Assembly: GCA_964396385.1 (NCBI GenBank)
Contig: CAYNFH010000170.1
Coordinates: 1-14,674, forward strand
Direction: 5' to 3'
DNA from: CAYNFH01 sp964396385
GTDB taxonomy: Bacteria > Armatimonadota > Chthonomonadetes > Chthonomonadales > CAJBBX01
Length of the DNA stretch: 14,674 nucleotides
This document shows positions 5,721-12,688 of the stretch, piece after piece. Within the stretch, counting starts at the first letter, position 1. Every line of letters begins with the position of its first letter. Made by a program: the position numbers and the translations under genes. The notes under the pieces were generated by a model. That model did not search any database and had not been told where the DNA came from. It saw only the letters and a list, made by a program, of their open reading frames with translations.

Positions 5721-7504
5721 GAAGGGAATGGGCGTTCAGGCGTTCAGGCGTTCAGGTGATGGGTGCTCTCGCGGTGCTGGGCGTGCTGGTACCTGCGGCA
5801 TGTGCGGGAGCGGAAATCCCGCCTTGGGCCAGCCCGGACTCGAGCGCGTGGGCCAACGAAGCCAGAGCGACCTGGATCACGGATATGACCCGGTGCTCGC
5901 CATCGTCGGCGCTGTCGCCCACCATGCGGCGTGGCCATTGGAAGACCTACCCATACGAGCTGACTACCGGACGTAAGGGCATGCTGGTCTGGACGTCGGC
6001 TAGGGCCAAAGCCCCTCCGCTGAAACTTCCCCTGGGCGTGAAGGGCTGGCACGCCATCTTCGTCGGTCTCTGGGGCGGTGGCACAAACTCGGACGCGTGG
6101 ATCAAGCTAAGCACAGATGCGGCGCCGCTGGAGCGGGCCAACTCGATCGGGGACTACTACGGCAACTTCCGAGATACGTTCTTCAAAGTGGCCGACCTCG
6201 CGGGTAGTGAGACCATCCAGTTCGCTCCTCTGACGGAGGGATTCACCTCGGCCTGCGGCATTGGCTACGTTAAGCTGATCCCGCTCACGGACAACGAGAT
6301 TGCGGGCTTACAGGCGGATCGGGCGGACACCGGCAAGCGCACGATGACCGTTACGGACGACGGGTTCAGCTTCATCTACGCGCACAGACCGACCACCGTC
6401 GAGGACATGCTGGCACAGGTCGAGCCGCTCCGCTACAGCGACGTGGACACCCTGATCATGGAGCAGTTCGGCGGAGACAAGGTCATGTACCCGTCCGCGG
6501 TGGGGACGATGCCGGGGCAGGAGATGGACGACTTCGCGGATCCAGGCCACCGCTACTACGTGGAGTCGGTACGGGCGTTTGCGCGACAGCATATCAATCC
6601 GCTCAAGGTGCTCATCGACGGCGCGCACAACTGCGGCGTCAAGGTCCACGTCGGGTTCCGGCCGGCCGGATACAGTTGGGCGCCGCCGCTTGACGAGTTC
6701 TGGGAGACGCCCTTCTTCAAACAGCACCCGGAGTGGTACTGCGTGGACCGCGACGGCAAGGTGACTACGCGCATGAGCTGGGCCATACCGGAGGTGCGCA
6801 ATCACGAGATAGAGCTGCTCCGGGAAATGGTTCGCCTGGGCGCGGACGGCGCCAACATCGTGGTAGTTCGGGGCCTTCCGGTGGTGCTCTACGAGCCGGC
6901 GTTCTGCAAGCTGTTCCAGGACAAGTATGGCGTAGACGCGCGCACGCTGGACGACACCGACCCGCGGATCCTGGCGATGCGGGCGGAGGTGGTCACCACC
7001 TTCTTCCGCGAGATGCGCGCGATGCTGGACGAGGAGCAGAAGCGGCGGGGCGGCAAGCATCTGGAGGCCAGCATCATTACGCTGGGCAGCGAGTACGACA
7101 ACACCTGGTATGGCTTCGACATCCGGCGGCTCGTGAACGAAGGGCTGCTCGACCAGATCATGGTCTACCCGTTCGACTTCGGCGCCCGCAAGGGCGGCAT
7201 GGACTACGCCTACTTCCGCGACGTCTGCGCCGCCAAGCACATCCCCTTCCGCGTAGCCGGCGCGTATGACACCCAGAAGATGCTCAAGTACGCCGTCGAG
7301 GCGTATGATGCCGGCGCAGGCATCAGCATCTTCGACGCCGTCGGCCGGGACATCGCGGATTGGCTGCCGCTGGCGCGAATGGGGCATGAGGCGGAGGTCC
7401 GCGAGCTGGCCACGGCCGGCCCGCGCAAGTCCAAATTGTACTTCTTCCACCTGCTCGGCAACAAAGTGATGGACGGCAGGTTCTCTCCGGTCTGGGGCGG
7501 ATGA
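5717..7504 (+). CDS. Exported TIM-barrel glycosidase-like protein (GHL10-like)
   Basis: This 595-residue protein starts at ATG 5717, overlapping the stop of the lyase by 4 bp. A signal peptide is predicted: basic MRREWAFRR, a hydrophobic stretch at about 15-29, and a likely cut after ACAGA (near residue 32). Residues 40-190 look like a beta-rich accessory region. From about 210 on there is a barrel-like alternation: DVDTLIMEQFGG, CGVKVHVGFRP, HPEWYCVDRDGK (about 337-348), GADGANIVVVRG, IITLGSEYDN (Glu459) and IMVYPFDFG. The HPEW...DRDGK segment is typical of glycosyl-hydrolase-like families related to family 10-type barrels. The catalytic pair cannot be assigned with confidence, so the activity is unproven. 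The region 5731-5756 is a three-fold 8-bp repeat that encodes part of the signal peptide n-region. It probably acts outside the cytoplasm on the glycan also targeted by the neighbouring Asp-box proteins. Confidence 0.78.
   Translation: MRREWAFRRSGVQVMGALAVLGVLVPAACAGAEIPPWASPDSSAWANEARATWITDMTRCSPSSALSPTMRRGHWKTYPYELTTGRKGMLVWTSARAKAPPLKLPLGVKGWHAIFVGLWGGGTNSDAWIKLSTDAAPLERANSIGDYYGNFRDTFFKVADLAGSETIQFAPLTEGFTSACGIGYVKLIPLTDNEIAGLQADRADTGKRTMTVTDDGFSFIYAHRPTTVEDMLAQVEPLRYSDVDTLIMEQFGGDKVMYPSAVGTMPGQEMDDFADPGHRYYVESVRAFARQHINPLKVLIDGAHNCGVKVHVGFRPAGYSWAPPLDEFWETPFFKQHPEWYCVDRDGKVTTRMSWAIPEVRNHEIELLREMVRLGADGANIVVVRGLPVVLYEPAFCKLFQDKYGVDARTLDDTDPRILAMRAEVVTTFFREMRAMLDEEQKRRGGKHLEASIITLGSEYDNTWYGFDIRRLVNEGLLDQIMVYPFDFGARKGGMDYAYFRDVCAAKHIPFRVAGAYDTQKMLKYAVEAYDAGAGISIFDAVGRDIADWLPLARMGHEAEVRELATAGPRKSKLYFFHLLGNKVMDGRFSPVWGG
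5731..5756 (+). repeat. GGCGTTCA octamer tandem repeat, 3.25 copies, inside a signal-peptide region
   Basis: Perfect copies lie at 5731-5738, 5739-5746 and 5747-5754, followed by GG. Because the unit is 8 bp, each copy is read in a different frame, giving AFRRSGVQ in the N-terminal region of the exported glycosidase-like protein. A gain or loss of one copy would shift the frame of that gene. Confidence 0.85.
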
Positions 7505-9288
7505 ATCGAGACATGGACACTATTCATCGACTATTCAGAAGAAACAACTTCCGGCCATGGCACGCTGCGGTGTTTGCGCTGCTTGCAATCTACACCTCGA
7601 TTGCGGCGCCCTTGGCCAGCGCAAACCCTCCTCAGCCGCTTCCGAAGCTGGAGAACGGCATCCTTTTCGGCCGCCTCAAGTCCGGGAAGCTCATAGGCGT
7701 GTTCCAGCCGCGCACGATCACGGTGGTCGCGCCGGAGGTCATGGCGCGCTATTCCACGGACAATGGCGCGAGCTGGAGCGAACCGACGCTCCTGTTTACA
7801 CTGCCGGCACAGTTCGCGGGATGGGGCGTGGGCGAGCTGCTTGTGGACCACGATGACGAGCTGCACATGTTCCTGATGAGCCCTGGCGCCGCAGGCGTTG
7901 CTGCTTCCAGGGGTGAGCAGAACCGGCCGCTGGTCGGCGAGCTTGTGGGGTCTCGCCTCGACATCGGATATGTGCGCTCCTCAAGCCACAGGACCGCCTG
8001 GTCGCGGCCCCGCGTCCTTTGGATCGGCTACACAGGGGCGCTCAACTCCGTCATCCAGATGGACAATGGCACCATCCTCCTACCATTCTCTTTCCTGACC
8101 AAGCGGAGCTGGGGCAGCCGGGTCGAGGGAGTCGCGGCCTTCACGTATATGGGCCAGTACGACTGCACCGTCCTCTATTCGAGCGACGGCGGGGCGACGT
8201 GGCAGCTCGGCGACCGGCTGATGACGCCCGCCCCTGACATCGTTTCTGCCTATGGCGGTGTGGAGCCTGTGGTCGTCCAACTCAAAGATGGACGAGTCTG
8301 GATGCTGATTCGCACACAGATGGGCCGCTTCTGGGAGTCGTTCTCACGCGATGGGGCTCACTGGTCTGAGGCACGACCCACCGCGATCCTCTCTTCGGAC
8401 TCTCCGGCGGGCCTTGTCCGGCTGTCGGATGGCCGCATCGTGCTGTTGTGGAACAACTGCCTGCGCTTCCCTTACGCCTACGGCGGGAGGCAGATCCTCC
8501 ATGCCGCCATCTCAGAAGACTCCGGTCGCACCTGGCGCGGCTATCGGGAGGTCGGCCGCGACCCTCTGCGTAACGAGCATCCCTCTATCGAGGGGGACTA
8601 CGGCACGGCTTACCCATTCCCGGCCCTCGCCAACCACGACAAGGTCATCTTTACGTCCGGCCAGGGCAAAGGGAGGTCCATTCGAGCCCTCCTCGACCCC
8701 GCCTGGCTCTACGAGACCAGCCAGACTGCGGACTTTTCTGTCCGGGCGGAAGAGTGGTCCTTCTTTGGCACGCGCGGCGTCGAGATCGTCGCGGACCAGG
8801 AGAGGCCCGGCGCGAAACTCCTGTCTATACGCAAGACCGAGGAAACCTGGCCCGCCGCCGCGGTCTGGAACTTCCCGGCCGGTGCGGTAGGAAGACTCCG
8901 GTTGCAAATCAAGCTGAATCCCGGCTTTGCGGGCGGTCTGATCGGTGTTACCGATCACTTCTCTACCCCGTTCGACTTTGAGGACCGCTACAACAACCTC
9001 TATGACCTCTGGATCGGACCTGGCGGCCGGCTAGCGCCCGGCAAGCGCCTGGAAACGGGCCGGTGGCACGAAATAGAGCTCGCCTGGAACGCGGACAAGC
9101 AGTCCTGTGACGTGATCCTTGATGGTCGCAAAGCGATTACGCTGCCGGTGATTCGCGCCAGCCGCAACGCCTGTTATCTCCGACTAAGCTCGACGGCCGA
9201 GCGAAAGGACCCGGCGGGATTCGTGATCCGGTCGGTGACGGTCGACGTGTCTACGGGCCGGGACGCGCGTAGGGCGGCGAGCCGATGA
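7501..9288 (+). CDS. Exported sialidase-like Asp-box protein with C-terminal sandwich-like domain
   Basis: The product has 595 residues. A long signal peptide (RRNNFRPW, then a hydrophobic stretch at about 22-36) ends in ASA, with cleavage predicted near 41/42. Asp boxes lie at about 85-92 (STDNGASW), 227-234 (SSDGGATW), 282-288 (SRDGAHW, degenerate) and 338-345 (SEDSGRTW). The propeller ends near residue 405. The remaining ~190 residues look like an all-beta domain (FPAGAVGRLRLQIKLNPGF, DRYNNLYDLWIG, GRWHEIELAWN), resembling a concanavalin-like or LamG-type sandwich that could bind sugar. The role is probably release of a terminal sugar from an extracellular glycan, although a catalytic sialidase triad was not established. 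It overlaps the previous gene by ATGA (7501-7504) and the next by ATGA (9285-9288), implying co-translation in one operon. Confidence 0.87.
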   Translation: MNRDMDTIHRLFRRNNFRPWHAAVFALLAIYTSIAAPLASANPPQPLPKLENGILFGRLKSGKLIGVFQPRTITVVAPEVMARYSTDNGASWSEPTLLFTLPAQFAGWGVGELLVDHDDELHMFLMSPGAAGVAASRGEQNRPLVGELVGSRLDIGYVRSSSHRTAWSRPRVLWIGYTGALNSVIQMDNGTILLPFSFLTKRSWGSRVEGVAAFTYMGQYDCTVLYSSDGGATWQLGDRLMTPAPDIVSAYGGVEPVVVQLKDGRVWMLIRTQMGRFWESFSRDGAHWSEARPTAILSSDSPAGLVRLSDGRIVLLWNNCLRFPYAYGGRQILHAAISEDSGRTWRGYREVGRDPLRNEHPSIEGDYGTAYPFPALANHDKVIFTSGQGKGRSIRALLDPAWLYETSQTADFSVRAEEWSFFGTRGVEIVADQERPGAKLLSIRKTEETWPAAAVWNFPAGAVGRLRLQIKLNPGFAGGLIGVTDHFSTPFDFEDRYNNLYDLWIGPGGRLAPGKRLETGRWHEIELAWNADKQSCDVILDGRKAITLPVIRASRNACYLRLSSTAERKDPAGFVIRSVTVDVSTGRDARRAASR

Positions 9289-10478
9289 AGATTACCGCCG
9301 TCCGGGTGCTCGGCGCCAGCGTGCTCCGCCTCCGCGACAACGTTCCGCACCTCACGCTCCTGGACGTCGACACGGACGAGGGAATCACCGGCATCGGCGC
9401 TACCTGGTTCTCGCACCACAAGGTCGCCCCGCTCATTACGCAGGGTCCGGATAGCCTGGACCGTTTCGTGGTCGGTCGCGACCCGCTGGAGCCGGCCGCG
9501 CTCTGGCGCGAGATGTACCGCGCCCGCTGGGTGGACGGTGCCCTGGCCATGGGTGCGATGGGTGCCATAGACATGGCGCTCTGGGACATCGCCGGCAAGG
9601 CTCTCGGCCAGCCGGTGCACCGTCTGCTGGGGGGCGCGATTCACCCGAGCATCATGGTCTACGCCAGCGCCAGCGCCTTCATCTCCAGCTCTTACGAGGG
9701 AGCGGGACCGTGGCGTATTAAGTCCGCCGAGAGGCTGGCGGACGAGAGCCGCGCGTATGTGCGGGAGGGTTTCAAGGCCATAAAGTTCGGCTGGGGCAAC
9801 CACTTCGAGCCGTCGGACGACGAGCGCCTGGCCGCTATCCGGGAGGCTATCGGGCCGGATGTGCGGCTGATGATCGATTTTGGCAACCCGGCCTACCGGT
9901 CGCACGGCTGGAACGCGGCGGCCGCCATCCGGGCGGCCCGGATGCTGGAGAAGCACAACGTCTACTTCTTCGAGGAGCCCATGCTCCCCTACGACGTAGA
10001 CGGCCACGCCGAGGTCGCGCGCGCCGTGGACATCAACATCTCCACCGGCGAGTCTCTCTGCGGTTACCACGAGTTCGCGCCCTATCTGGAGCGGAAGTCC
10101 GTGGACGTCATCCAGCCGGACGCCATGCAGATGGGCATCACGCAGCTCCACCACATCGCCTGCCGGTCGGAGGAGGCGGGAATGCTCTGCATCCCTCACA
10201 GCCCGTGGTCCGTCTTCGCGGCCATGTGCCACCTGCAGGTCCTCTCCACGGTGAACAATGGTCCGTTGATCGAGTATCCGGCCTACGCATCCTTCGATGA
10301 GGGCTCCCTCATGTGCGAGACCACCCGCGTGAGCCACCAGGAGATCGTCGAGACGCCCCCCGTTCTGCGCGATGGCTACCTGGAGCTCCCGTCCAGCCCC
10401 GGCCTCGGGCTGGGCCAGCTCGTGCCGGACGGCATCGCCCGCCTCCAGGGTCTTTTCAACGGAGAGCTCCTGCCGTGA
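9285..10478 (+). CDS. Enolase-superfamily (mandelate racemase / sugar-acid dehydratase-like) enzyme
   Basis: The 397 residues comprise the N-terminal capping domain and the modified TIM barrel. Metal ligands are Asp198 (LMIDFGN), Glu230/231 (FFEEP) and Glu256 (STGES). The His-Asp dyad of the mandelate racemase subgroup is present as Asp279 (QPDAMQMG) and His305 (IPHSPWS). The usual K-x-K is Lys167-Phe-Gly169 (KFGWG): the second catalytic lysine is a glycine. The chemistry is Mg-dependent proton abstraction next to a carboxylate, most likely dehydration of a sugar acid to a 2-keto-3-deoxy acid, with His305 as base. The product would be a suitable substrate for the DapA-family aldolase two genes upstream. 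It is predicted to be cytoplasmic. The start overlaps the previous stop by ATGA, with a GGCGGCGAG stretch upstream. The exact substrate cannot be assigned. Confidence 0.9.
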   Translation: MKITAVRVLGASVLRLRDNVPHLTLLDVDTDEGITGIGATWFSHHKVAPLITQGPDSLDRFVVGRDPLEPAALWREMYRARWVDGALAMGAMGAIDMALWDIAGKALGQPVHRLLGGAIHPSIMVYASASAFISSSYEGAGPWRIKSAERLADESRAYVREGFKAIKFGWGNHFEPSDDERLAAIREAIGPDVRLMIDFGNPAYRSHGWNAAAAIRAARMLEKHNVYFFEEPMLPYDVDGHAEVARAVDINISTGESLCGYHEFAPYLERKSVDVIQPDAMQMGITQLHHIACRSEEAGMLCIPHSPWSVFAAMCHLQVLSTVNNGPLIEYPAYASFDEGSLMCETTRVSHQEIVETPPVLRDGYLELPSSPGLGLGQLVPDGIARLQGLFNGELLP

Positions 10479-11491
10479 GCGCGCCTCTTCAACATCCAAC
10501 TGGGGTCCCCGCGACCGCCACTGGTCCGAGCGGGTGGGGCAACCTTCAACCTTCCACCGGGCAGCTCAACGTCCTCTTCACCTGGGTCCCGGGGGAGGGG
10601 TTGGAGATCATCGAGAGGGAGGCACCCGGCATTTGCGCCTTGGCGACTGCGGACCGTGCCGAGATGCTCCGGCTCATCCCCCAGGCCGACGTGGTGTGCG
10701 TGGGCGAGTTCGACGCGGAGCTGCTGGCGGCGGCAAAGCGGCTCCGCTGGGTACAGGCGCTGATGGGCGGCGTGGAATCGGTCCTGTTCCCGGAGCTGCG
10801 GGAGAGTCTCATTCCGCTCGCCTGCTGCAAGGAGTGCTTCGCCGTTCCGGCTGCCGAGCACGCGTTGGCCCTGATGCTCGCCTTTGCCCGCCGCCTGGAG
10901 TATGACATCCGCCGCCGGCCGCTTCGCACGTTCGAGTACCGTGACCCGGAGGAGCTGCTGGGCAAGACGGCAGGCATAATCGGCACGGGCAATATCGGAA
11001 GGGAGATCGCGCGCCGCTGCCGCTGCTTCGGGATGCGTGTTTCGGGCTTGGCGCGCCACGGGCTGCTGGGCGACCCCGACTTTGACGAGGTTCTGCCCCG
11101 CCCCCAGCTTCCCCGGCTGCTCGAACGGTCCGACTTTGTCATCGTCGCTGTCCCGCTGACGCCGGAGACACAGCAGATGATCGGAGCGGAGGAGCTCGCC
11201 CGCATGAGGCCGTCCGCCTATCTCATCGACGTGTCCGGTCGGCCCGCCCTGTACCACCTCGACGCTCTGGAGGCGTCCCTGCGGTCTGCCAGCATCGCAG
11301 GCGCGGCCCTCCAGATTGTTCCGGAGGAGGGCTCCTCCCTGTGGGACCTGGAGCGGCTGCTCATCGCATTCCACCGCACCACATCGCCGCAGGAAGTGGA
11401 GCGCTGCTTCCAGCTCTTTGCCGATAACCTGAATCGCGCGCGCCGCGGAGAGATCCTCCGCGGCCTCGTGAACAAACAAGCCGGATATTGA
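10475..11491 (+). CDS. D-isomer-type 2-hydroxyacid dehydrogenase
   Basis: From GTG 10475, which overlaps the dehydratase stop as GTGA, the product has 338 residues. The dinucleotide fold carries G-x-G-x-x-G at Gly170-Thr-Gly-Asn-Ile-Gly175. The catalytic residues of the family are present: Arg256 (SGRPAL), a glutamate at 284/285 (VPEEGSSLW) and His300 (AFHRTTSP). The surrounding motifs deviate from the family consensus, with SGRPALYHLDAL where most members have a GRGxLVDExAL type. It would interconvert a 2-keto acid and a 2-hydroxy acid with NAD(P)H in the cytoplasm, fitting the sugar-acid theme. The first ~30 residues are low-complexity and partly encoded by a CAACCTT repeat; homology appears to begin near residue 31 (LNVLFTW). 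No better in-frame start is visible before that point, so GTG 10475 is retained. Confidence 0.87.
   Translation: MSAPLQHPTGVPATATGPSGWGNLQPSTGQLNVLFTWVPGEGLEIIEREAPGICALATADRAEMLRLIPQADVVCVGEFDAELLAAAKRLRWVQALMGGVESVLFPELRESLIPLACCKECFAVPAAEHALALMLAFARRLEYDIRRRPLRTFEYRDPEELLGKTAGIIGTGNIGREIARRCRCFGMRVSGLARHGLLGDPDFDEVLPRPQLPRLLERSDFVIVAVPLTPETQQMIGAEELARMRPSAYLIDVSGRPALYHLDALEASLRSASIAGAALQIVPEEGSSLWDLERLLIAFHRTTSPQEVERCFQLFADNLNRARRGEILRGLVNKQAGY
10540..10556 (+). repeat. CAACCTT heptamer repeat in the 5' end of the dehydrogenase gene
   Basis: CAACCTT occurs at 10540-10546 and again at 10547-10553, followed by a partial third copy. A related TTCAACATCCAACT stretch lies at 10488-10501. Both are translated into the unconserved N-terminal extension of the dehydrogenase. 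Confidence 0.55.
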
Positions 11492-11505
11492 CCAGTTTCA
11501 ATGTT

Positions 11506-11525
11506 GGATTTTCGATTTTCGATTG
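11506..11525 (+). repeat. ATTTTCG heptamer repeat at the start of an Asp-box gene
   Basis: Two tandem ATTTTCG units (11508-11514 and 11515-11521) plus ATT lie 17 bases after the dehydrogenase stop. The same core occurs in inverted orientation at about 14245-14260. If the TTG at 11488 were used as a start, this repeat would be translated into the N-terminus of the next protein. Confidence 0.75.
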
Positions 11526-11550
11526 CTGTACGCGCCGGGGGGTGAAAGGA

Positions 11551-12687
11551 GTGACTGAGACGATTGCACGCACCACAATCCGGGTCGCAGCGACCGGCCT
11601 CATCTATCGGAACCCGAAGCCGCATGTTCGCAGTCAGCACGCCTACTTCCCGTCCGTGGTATCGCTGCCAAACGGGGAGATGGTCGCCACGCTCTCGCTG
11701 GCGCAGGCGTTTGAGGCCACCGACCTCCACAGCTACGTCTCCCGCTCCACGGACTGCGGAGAGACCTGGAGCCTGGAGGGCCGCGTGCTTCCGGACGTGC
11801 CCGGCCGCCTCACTACCGAAAGCTGCCGCATCACCGCCCTGCCGGACGGGGAGCTTGTCTGCTTTGTGGTTCGCCACGACCGCACCGATCACCCGGACGA
11901 GGGCTTCACCAACCCGGAGACGCTCGGGTTTGTGCCCACGGAACTCCTCATCCTGCGCTCACCGGATGGCGGCCGGAGCTGGGGCACGCCAGAGCTGCTC
12001 ATGCCGCCGCTGGTCGGCCCCTCCTTCGAGCTCTGCTGCCCGGTGATTCCGCTCAGGGACGGCCGCTGGATCCTGCCCACCTCCACCTGGCGCGGCTGGG
12101 ACGGCGAGTGCCCCAACGGCATGAGGACCATCGCACTGGTGTCGTACGATCGCGGCCGGACGTGGCCGGAGTGGATGGATGTCTTCGGCAAGCCGGACCT
12201 GCCCATTATCCACTGGGAATCAAAAGTCGTAGAGCTGCCGGACGGCCGCCTGGTGGCCGCTGCGTGGGCCTACGATGAAGCGGCAGCCAGGGACCTGCCC
12301 AACCAGTACGTAGTGAGCCGGAACGGCGGCCGCACGTGGTCGCCGCCCCGTTCCGCGGGGCTCATGGGCCAGACCATGACCCCCTACGCCCTGCCGGACG
12401 GCCGTATCGTGAGCGTCTACCGCCGGATTGACCGCTCCGGGCTTTGGGCCAACATTTCGCGCATTGTGGGCGACGCGTGGATCAACGAGGCGGAAGCGCC
12501 TCTATGGGGGACGGGTTCATCCGGCCTTACTGCTTCCGGCGAGAACATGGCGGAGAACTTCCAGGTGCTGCGGTTCGGCGCGCCCTGCGTTACCCGCACG
12601 CCGGCCGGGGACCTGTTCGTCGCCTTCTGGTGCGTGGAGGACTGCGTCTCCAACATCCGCTGGTTCAAGCTGGACGTTGAGGGATAG
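11551..12687 (+). CDS. Sialidase-like Asp-box protein without signal peptide
   Basis: With the start at GTG 11551 the product has 378 residues. Asp boxes lie at about 66-73 (STDCGETW), 137-144 (SPDGGRSW), 198-205 (SYDRGRTW) and 256-263 (SRNGGRTW), each preceded by a blade core such as YFPSVVSLPNGEMVA. No signal peptide is seen, so unlike its neighbours it probably works in the cytoplasm, perhaps on an imported oligosaccharide; the catalytic residues are not established. The start is uncertain. A TTG at 11488 overlaps the previous stop (TTGA) but lacks a ribosome site and would translate a 7-bp repeat. GTG 11551 follows GGGGGG by 8 bases, and a near-ideal AAAGGAGTGA (11545-11554) straddles it. 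The symporter gene follows after one base. Confidence 0.85.
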   Translation: MTETIARTTIRVAATGLIYRNPKPHVRSQHAYFPSVVSLPNGEMVATLSLAQAFEATDLHSYVSRSTDCGETWSLEGRVLPDVPGRLTTESCRITALPDGELVCFVVRHDRTDHPDEGFTNPETLGFVPTELLILRSPDGGRSWGTPELLMPPLVGPSFELCCPVIPLRDGRWILPTSTWRGWDGECPNGMRTIALVSYDRGRTWPEWMDVFGKPDLPIIHWESKVVELPDGRLVAAAWAYDEAAARDLPNQYVVSRNGGRTWSPPRSAGLMGQTMTPYALPDGRIVSVYRRIDRSGLWANISRIVGDAWINEAEAPLWGTGSSGLTASGENMAENFQVLRFGAPCVTRTPAGDLFVAFWCVEDCVSNIRWFKLDVEG

Positions 12688-12688
12688 C

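Noticed and set aside
5731..5756. CRISPR-like or phage attachment repeat
   Set aside because: Units of 7-8 bp in direct tandem without spacers are short sequence repeats; no cas gene, integrase or tRNA lies nearby.
9174..10499. A 441-codon minus-strand open frame opposite the dehydratase gene
   Set aside because: It mirrors a strongly supported enolase-superfamily gene, its translation is rich in H, R, V and A with no recognisable fold, and such antisense frames are expected at this GC content. The same holds for minus-strand frames at 6308-7450, 10376-11479 and 1701-2360.
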